This document shows positions 45,435-53,785 of a stretch of DNA of 64,000 nt, piece by piece. Below the pieces are notes generated by a model. It saw only the letters and a program-made list of their open reading frames with translations. It was not told the DNA's origin and ran no database searches. A program made the translations under genes and the position numbers. Source of the stretch: Betaproteobacteria bacterium (lineage in GTDB: Bacteria > Pseudomonadota > Gammaproteobacteria > Burkholderiales > Casimicrobiaceae). The stretch lies in NCBI GenBank assembly GCA_016717855.1, contig JADKEV010000028.1:70201-134200 (forward strand). Direction: 5' to 3'. Positions within the stretch are counted from its first letter, which is position 1. Every line of letters begins with the position of its first letter.

Positions 45435-47639
45435 TCACGCGCGGATAAACTCCTCGCGCCCGCCCAGCCACCGGTCCAGGTGCGCCTCGACCACGGCCGG
45501 TGCGTCGCGCAGCAGGTCGTCGGCGACTCCACGCGCGGTTTCCAGCAACGCCGCGTCCTTTTCCAGATCCGCGAAGCGCAACAGCGGCACGCCCGACTGC
45601 TTGGCTCCCAGCAGCTCGCCCGGTCCGCGGATATGCAAGTCCTGCCGCGCGATCTCGAACCCGTCCGTCGTCTCGAAGATCACCTTCAGCCGCGCCTTGG
45701 CCACGGGATTCAGATCCTCGCCGAAGAGCAGCACGCACATGCTCTCGTCCGCGCCGCGCCCCACCCGGCCGCGCAACTGGTGCAGCTGCGCCAGCCCGAA
45801 GCGCTCCGCGTGCTCGATCACCATCAGGCAGGCGTTCGGCACGTCGACGCCGACTTCGATCACCGTCGTGGCGACCAGCACCTTGATCTCGCCCGCCACC
45901 AGTGCGGCCATGGTGCGCGCCTTTTCGTCGGCCTTCATCCGTCCATGCAACAGGCCGATCGTGAACTCGGGCAGCGCCGCCGAGAGCAGCGCGTGGGTCT
46001 CGATCGCGGTCTTGAGCTGCAGCTTCTCCGACTCCTCGATCAGCGGGCACACCCAGTACGCCTGGCTGCCCGTGGCGCAGGCGGCGCGCACGCGCTCGAT
46101 CACTTCGTCGCGGCGCCGCTGCGCGATCAGCTTGGTGATCACCGGCGTGCGCCCGGGCGGCAACTCGTCGATCACCGACACGTCGAGGTCGGCGAAGTAG
46201 CTCATCGCCAGCGTGCGCGGGATCGGCGTCGCCGAGAGCATCAGCTGGTGCGGTTCGGCAATGCCGCCCGGCGCGCGGCCGTCGGCGGCGCCCTTGCCCC
46301 GCAGCGCGAGGCGCTGCGCGACGCCGAAGCGATGCTGCTCGTCGACGATCGCCAGCCCCAGCCGCGCGAGGATCACAGTCTCCTGGAACAGCGCATGGGT
46401 GCCGACCGCAATCTGCGCCTCGCCGCTCGCACACGCCGCGAGCGCGGTCCGGCGCTGCACGGCGTTCTGCCCGCCCGCCAGCCACGCGATGCGCACGCCC
46501 AGCGCCGCGCACCAGGCCGAGAGCTTCCGATAGTGCTGCTCGGCCAGGATCTCGGTGGGCGCCATGAACACCGCCTGGTAGCCCGCCTCGACCGCGGTCA
46601 GCGCGGCCAGCGCCGCGACGACGGTCTTGCCGCTGCCCACGTCGCCCTGCAGCAGCCGGTGCATCGGAATCCGCCGTCCCAGGTCGCCCTTGATCTCGTG
46701 CCAGGTCCGGTTCTGCGCTCCGGTGAGCTTGAAGCCCACCGCCTCCAGCAAGGCCAGCACGAGCTTGCCGTCGCCGCGCAGCGCCGGCGCGGTGCGCGCC
46801 TGGCGGGCGCGGCGATGGCGCTTGAGCGAGAGCTGCTGGGCGAGCAGCTCGTCGAACTTCAGCCGCATCCAGGCCGGATGCGTGCGCTCCTCCAGCGCGG
46901 TCGCCGAGACGTCCGGCCCGGGCTGGTGCAGCAGCTTCACCGCGCTCCCATAGTCGGGCAGGCGCAGCCGCGCGACCAGCGCCGGCGGCAGCGAGTCCTG
47001 CAACAGCGCCGGATTGCGCTCGATCTGCCGCGCGACCAGCTTGCGCAATGCGGATTGCGCCAGGCCCGCGGTCGTCGGATAGACCGGCGTCAGCGCATCG
47101 GGCAGCGCCTCGTCGTCCGCCACCACGCTGAAGGCCGGATGGATCATCTCGACGCCGAAGAACCCGACCCTGGGCTCGCCGAACGCGCGCACCCGCTTGC
47201 CCGGCGCGAGGAGCTTCTGCTGGTTGGGATAGAAGTGCAGGAAGCGCAGCACGACCTGCCCGCCGTTGGCGCTCAAGGTCGTCACCAGTTGCCGCCGCGG
47301 CCGGTAGTGAATCTCGGTGGCGATCACCGTGCCTTCGACCTGGCAGGCGACGCCCGGCGCCACATCGGCCAGCGGCGTGAGCCTGGTGTGGTCCTCGTAG
47401 CGCAGCGGCAGGTGCGTGACCAGGTCGGCCGGACGAAAGATGCCCAGCTTGGCCAGCTTTTGTTTGAGTCCGGGATAGGCGGCCAGCCAGGTGTCCGCCG
47501 CAGGCGCGGGAGCAGGAGCGGGCGCCGTCGGCTCCGGCTCCGAGGCAGTCAACCTGGCGTTCTTGCCCCGTCGCTTCGCGGGAATGCCGCCGGCCGCCGT
47601 GGGACGCGCAACGGCTACCTTGGGGCGGCTGGCGGCCAC
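45435..47639 (-). CDS. recG: ATP-dependent DNA helicase RecG
   Basis: A 734-residue branch-migration helicase that regresses stalled forks. A 50-residue Ala/Pro-rich N-terminal extension precedes the wedge/OB domain (VTHLPLRYEDHTRLTPLADV); helicase motifs are Walker A LLQGDVGSGKTVVAALAAL, Walker B AIVDEQHRFGVAQR, motif III LMLSATPIPRTLAMSYF and motif VI HQLRGRVGRGADES. The C-terminus DLHIRGPGELLGAKQSG is diagnostic. It overlaps no neighbour; ridA lies 22 bases upstream. Confidence 0.95.
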   Translation of the reverse strand: MAASRPKVAVARPTAAGGIPAKRRGKNARLTASEPEPTAPAPAPAPAADTWLAAYPGLKQKLAKLGIFRPADLVTHLPLRYEDHTRLTPLADVAPGVACQVEGTVIATEIHYRPRRQLVTTLSANGGQVVLRFLHFYPNQQKLLAPGKRVRAFGEPRVGFFGVEMIHPAFSVVADDEALPDALTPVYPTTAGLAQSALRKLVARQIERNPALLQDSLPPALVARLRLPDYGSAVKLLHQPGPDVSATALEERTHPAWMRLKFDELLAQQLSLKRHRRARQARTAPALRGDGKLVLALLEAVGFKLTGAQNRTWHEIKGDLGRRIPMHRLLQGDVGSGKTVVAALAALTAVEAGYQAVFMAPTEILAEQHYRKLSAWCAALGVRIAWLAGGQNAVQRRTALAACASGEAQIAVGTHALFQETVILARLGLAIVDEQHRFGVAQRLALRGKGAADGRAPGGIAEPHQLMLSATPIPRTLAMSYFADLDVSVIDELPPGRTPVITKLIAQRRRDEVIERVRAACATGSQAYWVCPLIEESEKLQLKTAIETHALLSAALPEFTIGLLHGRMKADEKARTMAALVAGEIKVLVATTVIEVGVDVPNACLMVIEHAERFGLAQLHQLRGRVGRGADESMCVLLFGEDLNPVAKARLKVIFETTDGFEIARQDLHIRGPGELLGAKQSGVPLLRFADLEKDAALLETARGVADDLLRDAPAVVEAHLDRWLGGREEFIRA

Positions 47640-47661
47640 GCGCGATAGTCTGCTGAGTTCG

Positions 47662-48042
47662 TTACGGGAAAACGACCACCGCTTCGACTTCGAATCCCGC
47701 GCCCTTGGGCAGCGCCGAAACCTGGACCGTCGCGCGCGCCGGGAACGGCTGCGTGAAGTAGCGCGCCATCGTCTCGTTGACCTTGGCGAAGTTGGCCAGG
47801 TCCGTCAGGTACAGCGTGAGCTTCACCGCGTCGTCCAGCGTCGCACCGCCCGCCTCCGCGACCGCGCGCAGGTTCAGGAACGCCTGGTCGATCTGCGCGT
47901 CGATGTCCTCGCGCAGGTTGCCGGTCACGGGATCGAGGCCCAACTGCCCCGACAGGTAGATGGTCTGGCCGGCCCGGATACCCTGCGAGTACGTGCCCAG
48001 CGCGGCAGGGGCCGCGGACGTGTGGATCGCTTGCTTGGCCAT
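47662..48042 (-). CDS. ridA: RidA family reactive-intermediate deaminase
   Basis: A 126-residue YjgF/YER057c/UK114 protein that hydrolyses 2-aminoacrylate and other enamines formed by PLP enzymes. AALGTYSQGIRAGQTIYLSG and the catalytic Arg in QAFLNLRAVAEAGG are present; the end ALPKGAGFEVEAVVVFP is typical. ATG 48042 is the family start. It leads recG on the same strand. Confidence 0.93.
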   Translation of the reverse strand: MAKQAIHTSAAPAALGTYSQGIRAGQTIYLSGQLGLDPVTGNLREDIDAQIDQAFLNLRAVAEAGGATLDDAVKLTLYLTDLANFAKVNETMARYFTQPFPARATVQVSALPKGAGFEVEAVVVFP

Positions 48043-48135
48043 GCTTGGCTCTCCGCTATGGAAAATGGCGAATCGGGAATGGTACACGATGCGCTGCGGA
48101 GATCCGTGCGGCTTGCTGGCGGAACCGGACCTGGT

Positions 48136-48165
48136 TTGTCGACGGCGCGACGATTCCGCTATAAT
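48136..48165 (+). promoter_or_regulatory. Promoter of tRNA-Ala
   Basis: TTGTCG and TATAAT are 18 bases apart, and the -10 box ends 13 bases before the mature tRNA 5' end. Confidence 0.75.
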
Positions 48166-48178
48166 GCACGGGTTCCAT

Positions 48179-48254
48179 GGGGAAGTAGCTCAGCTGGGAG
48201 AGCGCTGCGTTCGCAATGCAGAGGTCGGGAGTTCGATCCTCCTCTTCTCCACCA
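48179..48254 (+). tRNA. tRNA-Ala (anticodon CGC)
   Basis: A 76-base cloverleaf with encoded CCA. The acceptor stem is GGGGAAG/CTTCTCC and includes the G3-U70 wobble that marks alanine tRNAs. The D arm is GCTC...GAGC, the anticodon arm CTGCG-TTCGCAA-TGCAG gives anticodon CGC (codon GCG), and the T arm is GGGAG-TTCGATC-CTCCT. It has its own promoter and terminator. Confidence 0.95.
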
Positions 48255-48260
48255 TTATCC

Positions 48261-48290
48261 AAGGGCAACCGGTCTCGGTTGCCCTTTCCT
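48261..48290 (+). terminator. Terminator of the tRNA-Ala gene
   Basis: AAGGGCAACC, loop GGTCTC, GGTTGCCCTT form a perfect 10-bp stem followed by TCCTATTT, starting six bases after the CCA end. Confidence 0.85.
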
Positions 48291-48429
48291 ATTTCGGACT
48301 TACGCCGCGCCACGTGGGGTTCCGGGCAGATCTGCCAGGGCCACGTCGTTTTCGCGCCCGCAAATATCTGCGCCGTTTCCGCCACAGTTTGATCCTCCTT
48401 TGCTCTTTGCTCTCAAAGAATAGTGGAGA

Positions 48430-48567
48430 ACTGCCTTGGTCGGTGTTCACGATCTCGGGTGCTCCATATCGCCTGAACGCCTGCTCCAGCACTTCGACGG
48501 CATGGCAGGCTTCGAGCGTAATGGCAACGCGCCGGGCAAGCGCCCGGCGGCTCGCAATGTCAACAAC
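48430..48567 (-). mobile_element. Remnant of an IS3-family transposase integrase core
   Basis: Some 46 codons on the minus strand read SRRALARRVAITLEACHAVE ... FRRYGAPEIVNTDQGS, the centre of an IS3-type OrfB rve domain including a catalytic Asp (NTDQGS). Both sides are unrelated sequence and no terminal inverted repeats are visible. It is a scrap left between tRNA-Ala and the toxin-antitoxin pair. Confidence 0.78.
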
Positions 48568-48636
48568 CGCTGAAGGACCAGCGCGCGCTGAAGACGGCAA
48601 AGGCCTCTTCGACAGGCTGACTTCGGGCCCACAGAG

Positions 48637-48665
48637 AGGACAATCGTACTGGCAACGTATATACT
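48637..48665 (+). promoter_or_regulatory. Promoter and possible operator of the toxin-antitoxin pair
   Basis: AGGACA and TATACT are separated by 17 bases. The -10 box overlaps the palindrome GTATATAC (48657-48664), and TGTACA follows shortly after. Such palindromes at the -10 box are where ParD-type antitoxins usually autoregulate; binding here is inferred. Confidence 0.5.
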
Positions 48666-48696
48666 TCGTTTGTACATCGACCGTTGGAGGCCACCC

Positions 48697-48990
48697 ATGT
48701 CCAAGGAAGCCGTCTTCACCATGAAGCTGGAGCCCGAGCTTCGTGCCGAGTTCATGGCTGAGGCAGAGGCCAGCCATCGGCCTGCCTCGCAGATCCTGCG
48801 TGAATTGATGCGCGAGTTCGTGCAGCGCCAGCGTCAGGAGCGCGAGTACAACGAATTCCTGCGTGGCAAGGTCTCGGATGCGCGGGAGCAGGTCCGTGCC
48901 GGCGATTACGCCAGCGCTGACGAGGTTGAAGCCCGGTTCGCCGCCCGGCGCGCGCGGTTGCTGGCCAAGGCAGGCAGTGCTGGCGCGTGA
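48697..48990 (+). CDS. Antitoxin of a ParDE/RelBE-type pair
   Basis: A 97-residue protein. Residues 1-45 (KEAVFTMKLEPELRAEFMAE and SQILRELMREF) look like a ribbon-helix-helix DNA-binding domain, and the charged C-terminal half (REQVRAGDYASADEVEARF) would wrap the toxin, as in ParD. The ATG at 48697 has GGAGG six bases upstream; the in-frame start at 48670 lacks one. It overlaps the toxin gene by GTGA. Confidence 0.8.
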   Translation: MSKEAVFTMKLEPELRAEFMAEAEASHRPASQILRELMREFVQRQRQEREYNEFLRGKVSDAREQVRAGDYASADEVEARFAARRARLLAKAGSAGA

Positions 48991-49271
48991 GAGACTTCTG
49001 GGTCTCGGCCGCAGAGAAAGACCGGGCCGACATCATCGACGTCATCGGCCAGGACAACCCGCTCGCAGCCATCCGGATGGATGAGCTCTTTGCCGAAGCC
49101 GCTGGGCGCTTGGCCGACCACCCTCACGTTGGAAAGGCAGGTCAGATCCCGGGTACGCGTGAGCTGATCCCGCACGAAAGCTACCGGCTGGTGTACGAGG
49201 TGCAGGACGACTCCGTGTGGATTCTGGCGCTGGTGCACACGGCGAGGATGTGGCCGCCGAGGCGATCATGA
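48987..49271 (+). CDS. RelE/ParE-family toxin
   Basis: A 94-residue toxin starting at GTG 48987, overlapping the antitoxin stop. AAEKDRADIIDVIGQDNPLA, RLADHPHVGKAGQIPGTREL and the end YRLVYEVQDDSVWILALVHTARMWPP are characteristic of the ParE/RelE fold. ParE members block gyrase, RelE members cleave mRNA; the residues visible suit ParE slightly better. It was probably acquired next to the tRNA. Confidence 0.82.
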   Translation: MRDFWVSAAEKDRADIIDVIGQDNPLAAIRMDELFAEAAGRLADHPHVGKAGQIPGTRELIPHESYRLVYEVQDDSVWILALVHTARMWPPRRS

Positions 49272-49326
49272 AATTCGCGCTCGAATGCCCCCCGGTGCCG
49301 AAGAGCGCGGCCGGATTGATTTCGCC

Positions 49327-50640
49327 ATGATCACGAGCCAGAAGCACCGAACCGAAACACCCGCCAACGCAGTGCTCGCCACGCTCGACAACGGCGTGCG
49401 CGTGGTCGTGCTCCCGCTTCCCCATCTTGCTACAGCCAACGTGAGCGTCTTCGTGCGCAGCGGCAGCCAGCACGAAAGCCCGCGTCTGAACGGCATCAGC
49501 CATGTCATGGAGCACATGGCGTTCAAGGGCACGCGCACCCGCGACTGCCAGCAGATCAACCTCGATGCCGAGCGGCTCGGGGCGGAAGTCAACGCGCACA
49601 CGGACAAGGACCACACCGCGTTCCACATGCGCGGCCACGCGCGCGATGCCGCAACATTCATCGCCATGCTGGGCGACATCGTGCAGCACAGCATTTTCCC
49701 CGAAGACGAACTCGTGCGCGAGCGGCAGGTCCTGCTGCAGGAATACGCGGGGGACGAGGATGACCCCATGGCGACCGCCTTCAAGCTGTTCGACAGGGCC
49801 TGCTACGGCGAGCATTCGGCAGCCCAGCCGGTGATTGGAAGCCGGGCCAACATCCGGCGCTTCACGCGCGATGATCTCCTGGCCTTCGTTGCCGGCCAGT
49901 ACACCGGCCTGAACACCATCGTCGGCATTGCCGGTTGCGTCGAGCCGGACCTGACCGTCGCCGCTGCCCAGGCCGCGTTCGGCAACATGCCGCGCGGGGA
50001 GGCCAATCGGATCGCCGCGCCGTCGTATGTGGGCGGCGTCCGGTCGCGCCGCGTGCCGGGCGGAGACCAGGTCCACATCGTGCTCGGATTTCCGGTGCCT
50101 GCGCTGGCCGACGAGCATGACGCCTTCCGCGTTGCGGCGGCCCTGTTCGGCGAAGGCATGAGCTCACCTCTTCTCGACCGCGTGCGCGAACGGCGCGGGC
50201 TGGTCTATCACGCGGATTGCTACACCGACGTGCGCGACGTGTTCGGGCAGTTCATCGTCGAGGCATCGACCATGCCGGAACATCTCGACGAGTTCTGCGT
50301 CGAGCTCACCCGGCTGCTGCACCAGCAGGCAGAGGTCATCGCTCCCGTCGACCTGGAGCGCGCGCGCAATCAGGTGACGGTGCGCACGCTGTTTGGCCAG
50401 GAAGCGCCGGAGGAACGGCTGGAACGCGTTGCGGCGGATCTGTTCGCGCTGGGGCGCATGCGCACGCAGGAAGAACTCCTGGCGGGTATCGCGGCGGTCA
50501 GCGGCGATCAGGTGCGCGAGGCGTTCGCGCAGATGCTGGACGCAGGCGTGGCAGTGGGACTGGCCGGCAAGATTGCCAAGGGCGCGGAACAACGCGTGGC
50601 CCGGATCGCCGGCTCCGCCCAGGCCTACACTGCGACTTGA
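49327..50640 (+). CDS. M16 family zinc peptidase
   Basis: A 437-residue insulinase/pitrilysin-like peptidase of the short bacterial type. The inverted zinc motif HxxEH is HVMEHMAFKGTRTRDC, with the third ligand Glu in ERQVLLQEYAGDEDD about 70 residues later. The second half (SSPLLDRVRERRGLVYHADC) is the non-catalytic homologous domain. ATG 49327 is chosen; GTG/ATG 49285 is also in frame. It commonly neighbours a gamma-glutamyltransferase gene, of which a fragment follows here. Confidence 0.9.
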   Translation: MITSQKHRTETPANAVLATLDNGVRVVVLPLPHLATANVSVFVRSGSQHESPRLNGISHVMEHMAFKGTRTRDCQQINLDAERLGAEVNAHTDKDHTAFHMRGHARDAATFIAMLGDIVQHSIFPEDELVRERQVLLQEYAGDEDDPMATAFKLFDRACYGEHSAAQPVIGSRANIRRFTRDDLLAFVAGQYTGLNTIVGIAGCVEPDLTVAAAQAAFGNMPRGEANRIAAPSYVGGVRSRRVPGGDQVHIVLGFPVPALADEHDAFRVAAALFGEGMSSPLLDRVRERRGLVYHADCYTDVRDVFGQFIVEASTMPEHLDEFCVELTRLLHQQAEVIAPVDLERARNQVTVRTLFGQEAPEERLERVAADLFALGRMRTQEELLAGIAAVSGDQVREAFAQMLDAGVAVGLAGKIAKGAEQRVARIAGSAQAYTAT

Positions 50641-50665
50641 TCACTGGCCAGGAAGTCATCCGACC

Positions 50666-50830
50666 ATGACCGCACGCAAGCCCACACGCCAGTCACCGCC
50701 CATGACATACACGACCCGCCCCGAAATCCGCGGCACCTTCGGCGATGTGGCCAGCACGCACTGGCTGGCGTCCCGGACGGAGATGGGCATCCTCAAGCGC
50801 GGTGGCAATGCGTTCGACATGGCTGCGCAT
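50666..50830 (+). pseudogene. ggt: 5' fragment of a gamma-glutamyltransferase gene
   Basis: From ATG 50666 the frame reads TTRPEIRGTFGDVASTHWLA and MGILKRGGNAFDMA, which is the N-terminal signature of gamma-glutamyltranspeptidase-family proteins. Similarity stops at about 50830, where sequence belonging to the 3' end of the opposing regulator begins. The rest (over 450 residues) is missing, so the gene is dead. The break marks a rearrangement endpoint. Confidence 0.75.
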
Positions 50831-50869
50831 GGCGAATTCGTATGTCGAAGAAGTGCATCGCCAGACGGA

Positions 50870-53440
50870 TTAACGACCATCAAGCAAAGCAGCCAGCTCG
50901 GGCTCCTCCATCGCCTCGCCTTGCTGCTTCCAGCGCTCGATGTCGGCCGGTGCGATCCCTGCGGCAGCAAACCGGGCCGGCAACGCCTGATCCCAATCCG
51001 GACCGAGCGGCGGCAACCACACTTGGGTTCGCCGTACGAAGGCCTGCGACGCACCCGCCAATCGGGCGGCGTCGGCAAATTTCCCATCGTCGGCCACCAT
51101 GACGGCGAACGCATCGAGGTTGTACATGAGGAATCCCGCGTTCCGCCAGAGTGACAGGTAGCGGAGGGTCGTCTGTCGCGCCGCTTCGGTTCGGCGCAAC
51201 ATGATCTCGGCATTCACCTTGTGGAGCGTGACGAATTCCAATCCGATCCCCTTCGGACTGCCGCGCTCGATCAACGCATCGGCCAGCGTCACCGCCTCCT
51301 CGAAGCGGCCGAGCTCGTTGAGCGTCGTACAGATGTCGGCGTCGGCGAACCGAAGGGTAACTTCGTCTGCGGAACGGGCGGCGAGCAAGTCACGCCGCTC
51401 GATGTACAGTCGCAGTGCTTCATCGGGCCGCTGGTGCTGTTTGGCCAGCTGCGCCTGGATGTTCAACCGCGAAAAAGCGTAGTACACGGAGTCACCCGCC
51501 TGCTCCAGGGCAAGTACTTCGCTCAGCACGGCGTCGCAGGCGTCGACCATCCCGACCTCGGACATCGCCTTGCCCTGCAGGAGAAGCGCATTGAGCAAGG
51601 GCAAGCGTGATCCGAGTGCCCGGTGCACCTGCACTGACCGAGCGGCAGCGTCGAGCAGGACGTCGCGCGGGAGCCGGCCCGAGATGCCGAGCCTGACCAG
51701 GCCCAGATAGAACAGTGCCGCCTGGCGTGGCGGGGCGTGGGCGTCGACCAGCGTCCGCAGCGGAAGCATCCGGTCGAGCCCTTCTTTCGTCAGACCCGCC
51801 ATGATGAATTGCGACGCCCCGGCTCCAGCCAGCGCGATCGTGGAGCGGACGTCGGCATCCGTGCTCGCGGCCCAGTCGAGGGCGGCACGCAGGTTGTCGA
51901 TCTCGGAATGCAGCCGCATCTCGGACGCGCGGCCCATCCTGAGCTCCGACGCAGCGACCCACGCCTCCTCGCTCGGCACGAACAGATCGCGCACCGCCTG
52001 CATGTGCCGGTCCCGGTAGGTCCTGTCTTCTCCTGCGGCTGCCAGTTGCTTTAGCGCGTACGCACGGGTGGATTCGAGGAGCCTGTACCGTGGCGTCTCG
52101 CCTTGATCGGCAATGACGAGCGACTTGTCGACGAGTGCGGCGAGCGCGTCGAGCACGGCCCATTCGTCGATGCTCTCGTCACCCGCGACTTTCTGGGCGA
52201 GCTCCAACGAAAAGCCGCCGACGAACACGCTCAGGCGGCGAAGCACTGCCTGCTCTGCTGCCGACAGCAACGCATGGCTCCACTCGAGCGCGGCGAGCAG
52301 TGTCTGGTGCCGCGGCGCCGACGTGCGCGAACCGCCCGTGAGCAGGCGAAAGCGCTCATCGAGCCGCTCGCGCACGCCCTGCACACCGATCGAACGGACG
52401 CGCGCCGCAGCCAGTTCGATCGCCAGGGGCATGCCATCCAGCCGCCGGCAGATATCGGCGACCGCGCCGGCGTTGGCGGCGCTCAAGGCGAAATGCGTGT
52501 CGGCCGCGCGGGCGCGCTCGACGAACAATGCAATCGCACCGTGTTCGTCCTCGCTTGGTGGCTCGCCAGCCCCGGGCAAGGACAAGGCATCGAGTCTGAA
52601 CAACTGCTCACCGGAGACATTGAGCAAGGCCTGGCTGGTGGCCAGCAGCCGCACACCCGGGGCTTGCGTGGTCAATGCCTTGGCCAACGCCGCCACGGCG
52701 TCGAGGAGATGTTCGCAGTTGTCCAGCACGATGAGCATCGAGCGCTGGGCCAAGAGATCGGTCAGTTGCCGCAGCGCCGGGCCTGCGCCCGGGAGGGGCA
52801 GTCGCAGCGCCTGTGCAACGAACTGCGCCAGGTCGGTTTGTCCGGTGGCATTTGCCAGCTCGACGAACCATGCGCCGTCCGGAAACGACTGGCGCAGGCG
52901 ATCCGCCGCCGCGAGCGCCAGCGTCGTCTTGCCGATGCCTCCCGCGCCGAGGAGGCTCACCAGTGGATGGGCTTCGACGCGCTGCAGCAGCGCATCGAGT
53001 TCATCGTCGCGCCCGAGCAGCGACGGCGGCCGGGGCGGGATATTGCCGGGATGAACCGGATCGACCCGGGTAGCGGGCGAGGCGGGCGGCGCAGGCGCAG
53101 CAGGCGCCCCGTCGGCTGCGGGCGGCGCATCGCCCCCGGCGGTGAAACGGTAGCCGCGGCCCGGAATCGTCGCGATTGTCTGCGGCCCGAGCAGCTTGCG
53201 CAGTGTGCTGACGTGAACCTGGAGATTGTTTTCCTCGACGATCAGGTTTGGCCAGACCACGTCGAGCAACTCCGACTTGGGCACGATCCGGTTGCGCCGC
53301 TCGGCGAGCGCCACGAGGACATCGAACGCGCGAGCGCCCAATGCGACCGCTTGACCGTCCACCTGAAGCTGACGCTCGGCCGTGCGGATCTCGAAGCGGC
53401 CGAAGCGATAGTCGGCCGTCCCCGGCGTGCGCTCGTTCAT
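50870..53440 (-). CDS. Winged-helix / NTPase / repeat transcriptional regulator
   Basis: An 856-residue one-component regulator. Residues 10-102 form an OmpR-type winged helix (GRFEIRTAERQLQVDGQAVA, VSTLRKLLGPQTIATIPGRG). After a Pro/Ala linker comes an AfsR/MalT-like NTPase with Walker A GAGGIGKTTL (165-174) and LIVLDNCEHLLDAVAAL as Walker B. The C-terminal 400 residues are helical and look like TPR repeats that sense a ligand or partner. It may control neighbours, but no target site was recognised. Its 3' end abuts the broken ggt fragment. Confidence 0.82.
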   Translation of the reverse strand: MNERTPGTADYRFGRFEIRTAERQLQVDGQAVALGARAFDVLVALAERRNRIVPKSELLDVVWPNLIVEENNLQVHVSTLRKLLGPQTIATIPGRGYRFTAGGDAPPAADGAPAAPAPPASPATRVDPVHPGNIPPRPPSLLGRDDELDALLQRVEAHPLVSLLGAGGIGKTTLALAAADRLRQSFPDGAWFVELANATGQTDLAQFVAQALRLPLPGAGPALRQLTDLLAQRSMLIVLDNCEHLLDAVAALAKALTTQAPGVRLLATSQALLNVSGEQLFRLDALSLPGAGEPPSEDEHGAIALFVERARAADTHFALSAANAGAVADICRRLDGMPLAIELAAARVRSIGVQGVRERLDERFRLLTGGSRTSAPRHQTLLAALEWSHALLSAAEQAVLRRLSVFVGGFSLELAQKVAGDESIDEWAVLDALAALVDKSLVIADQGETPRYRLLESTRAYALKQLAAAGEDRTYRDRHMQAVRDLFVPSEEAWVAASELRMGRASEMRLHSEIDNLRAALDWAASTDADVRSTIALAGAGASQFIMAGLTKEGLDRMLPLRTLVDAHAPPRQAALFYLGLVRLGISGRLPRDVLLDAAARSVQVHRALGSRLPLLNALLLQGKAMSEVGMVDACDAVLSEVLALEQAGDSVYYAFSRLNIQAQLAKQHQRPDEALRLYIERRDLLAARSADEVTLRFADADICTTLNELGRFEEAVTLADALIERGSPKGIGLEFVTLHKVNAEIMLRRTEAARQTTLRYLSLWRNAGFLMYNLDAFAVMVADDGKFADAARLAGASQAFVRRTQVWLPPLGPDWDQALPARFAAAGIAPADIERWKQQGEAMEEPELAALLDGR

Positions 53441-53785
53441 TGCTTCACGTCCACGCTACTCCTGCGTCGATCCAGCGGTCTGAACAAACAGCGATCCTGA
53501 CAATGCACCGAATGCACAAGGATAGCGATTTCAAGCGCCCTTCGCCAAGTATCGGGCGACCAGTGGCGAAGAGGCGAAAGAGAGGCAATTACCCCAAAGT
53601 AAGGGTAAGAGAGAGGGTAACAGGAGGTTGGTCTGTCTATGCTTGGATCCGGGCGGTCGCAAGATGGTAAGCTAAACCCGAGATGGCGGCCCACGGTTCA
53701 GGCAGTTCCGCCACGCGCACCCCAGGCCGGCCGCAAACGCCGAGCGACCGCCCCGGGATCGAGTCCCACAACAGAAGCAATAGCG
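53441..53785. other. Gap between regulator and Fsr-type exporter with no gene
   Basis: About 345 bases, divergent leaders. The strand contains a purine-rich run (AAAGTAAGGGTAAGAGAGAG, 53596-53615) and is visibly less GC-rich than its surroundings. No coding frame was recognised. The regulator may bind here to control both genes, which is inference. Confidence 0.4.
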
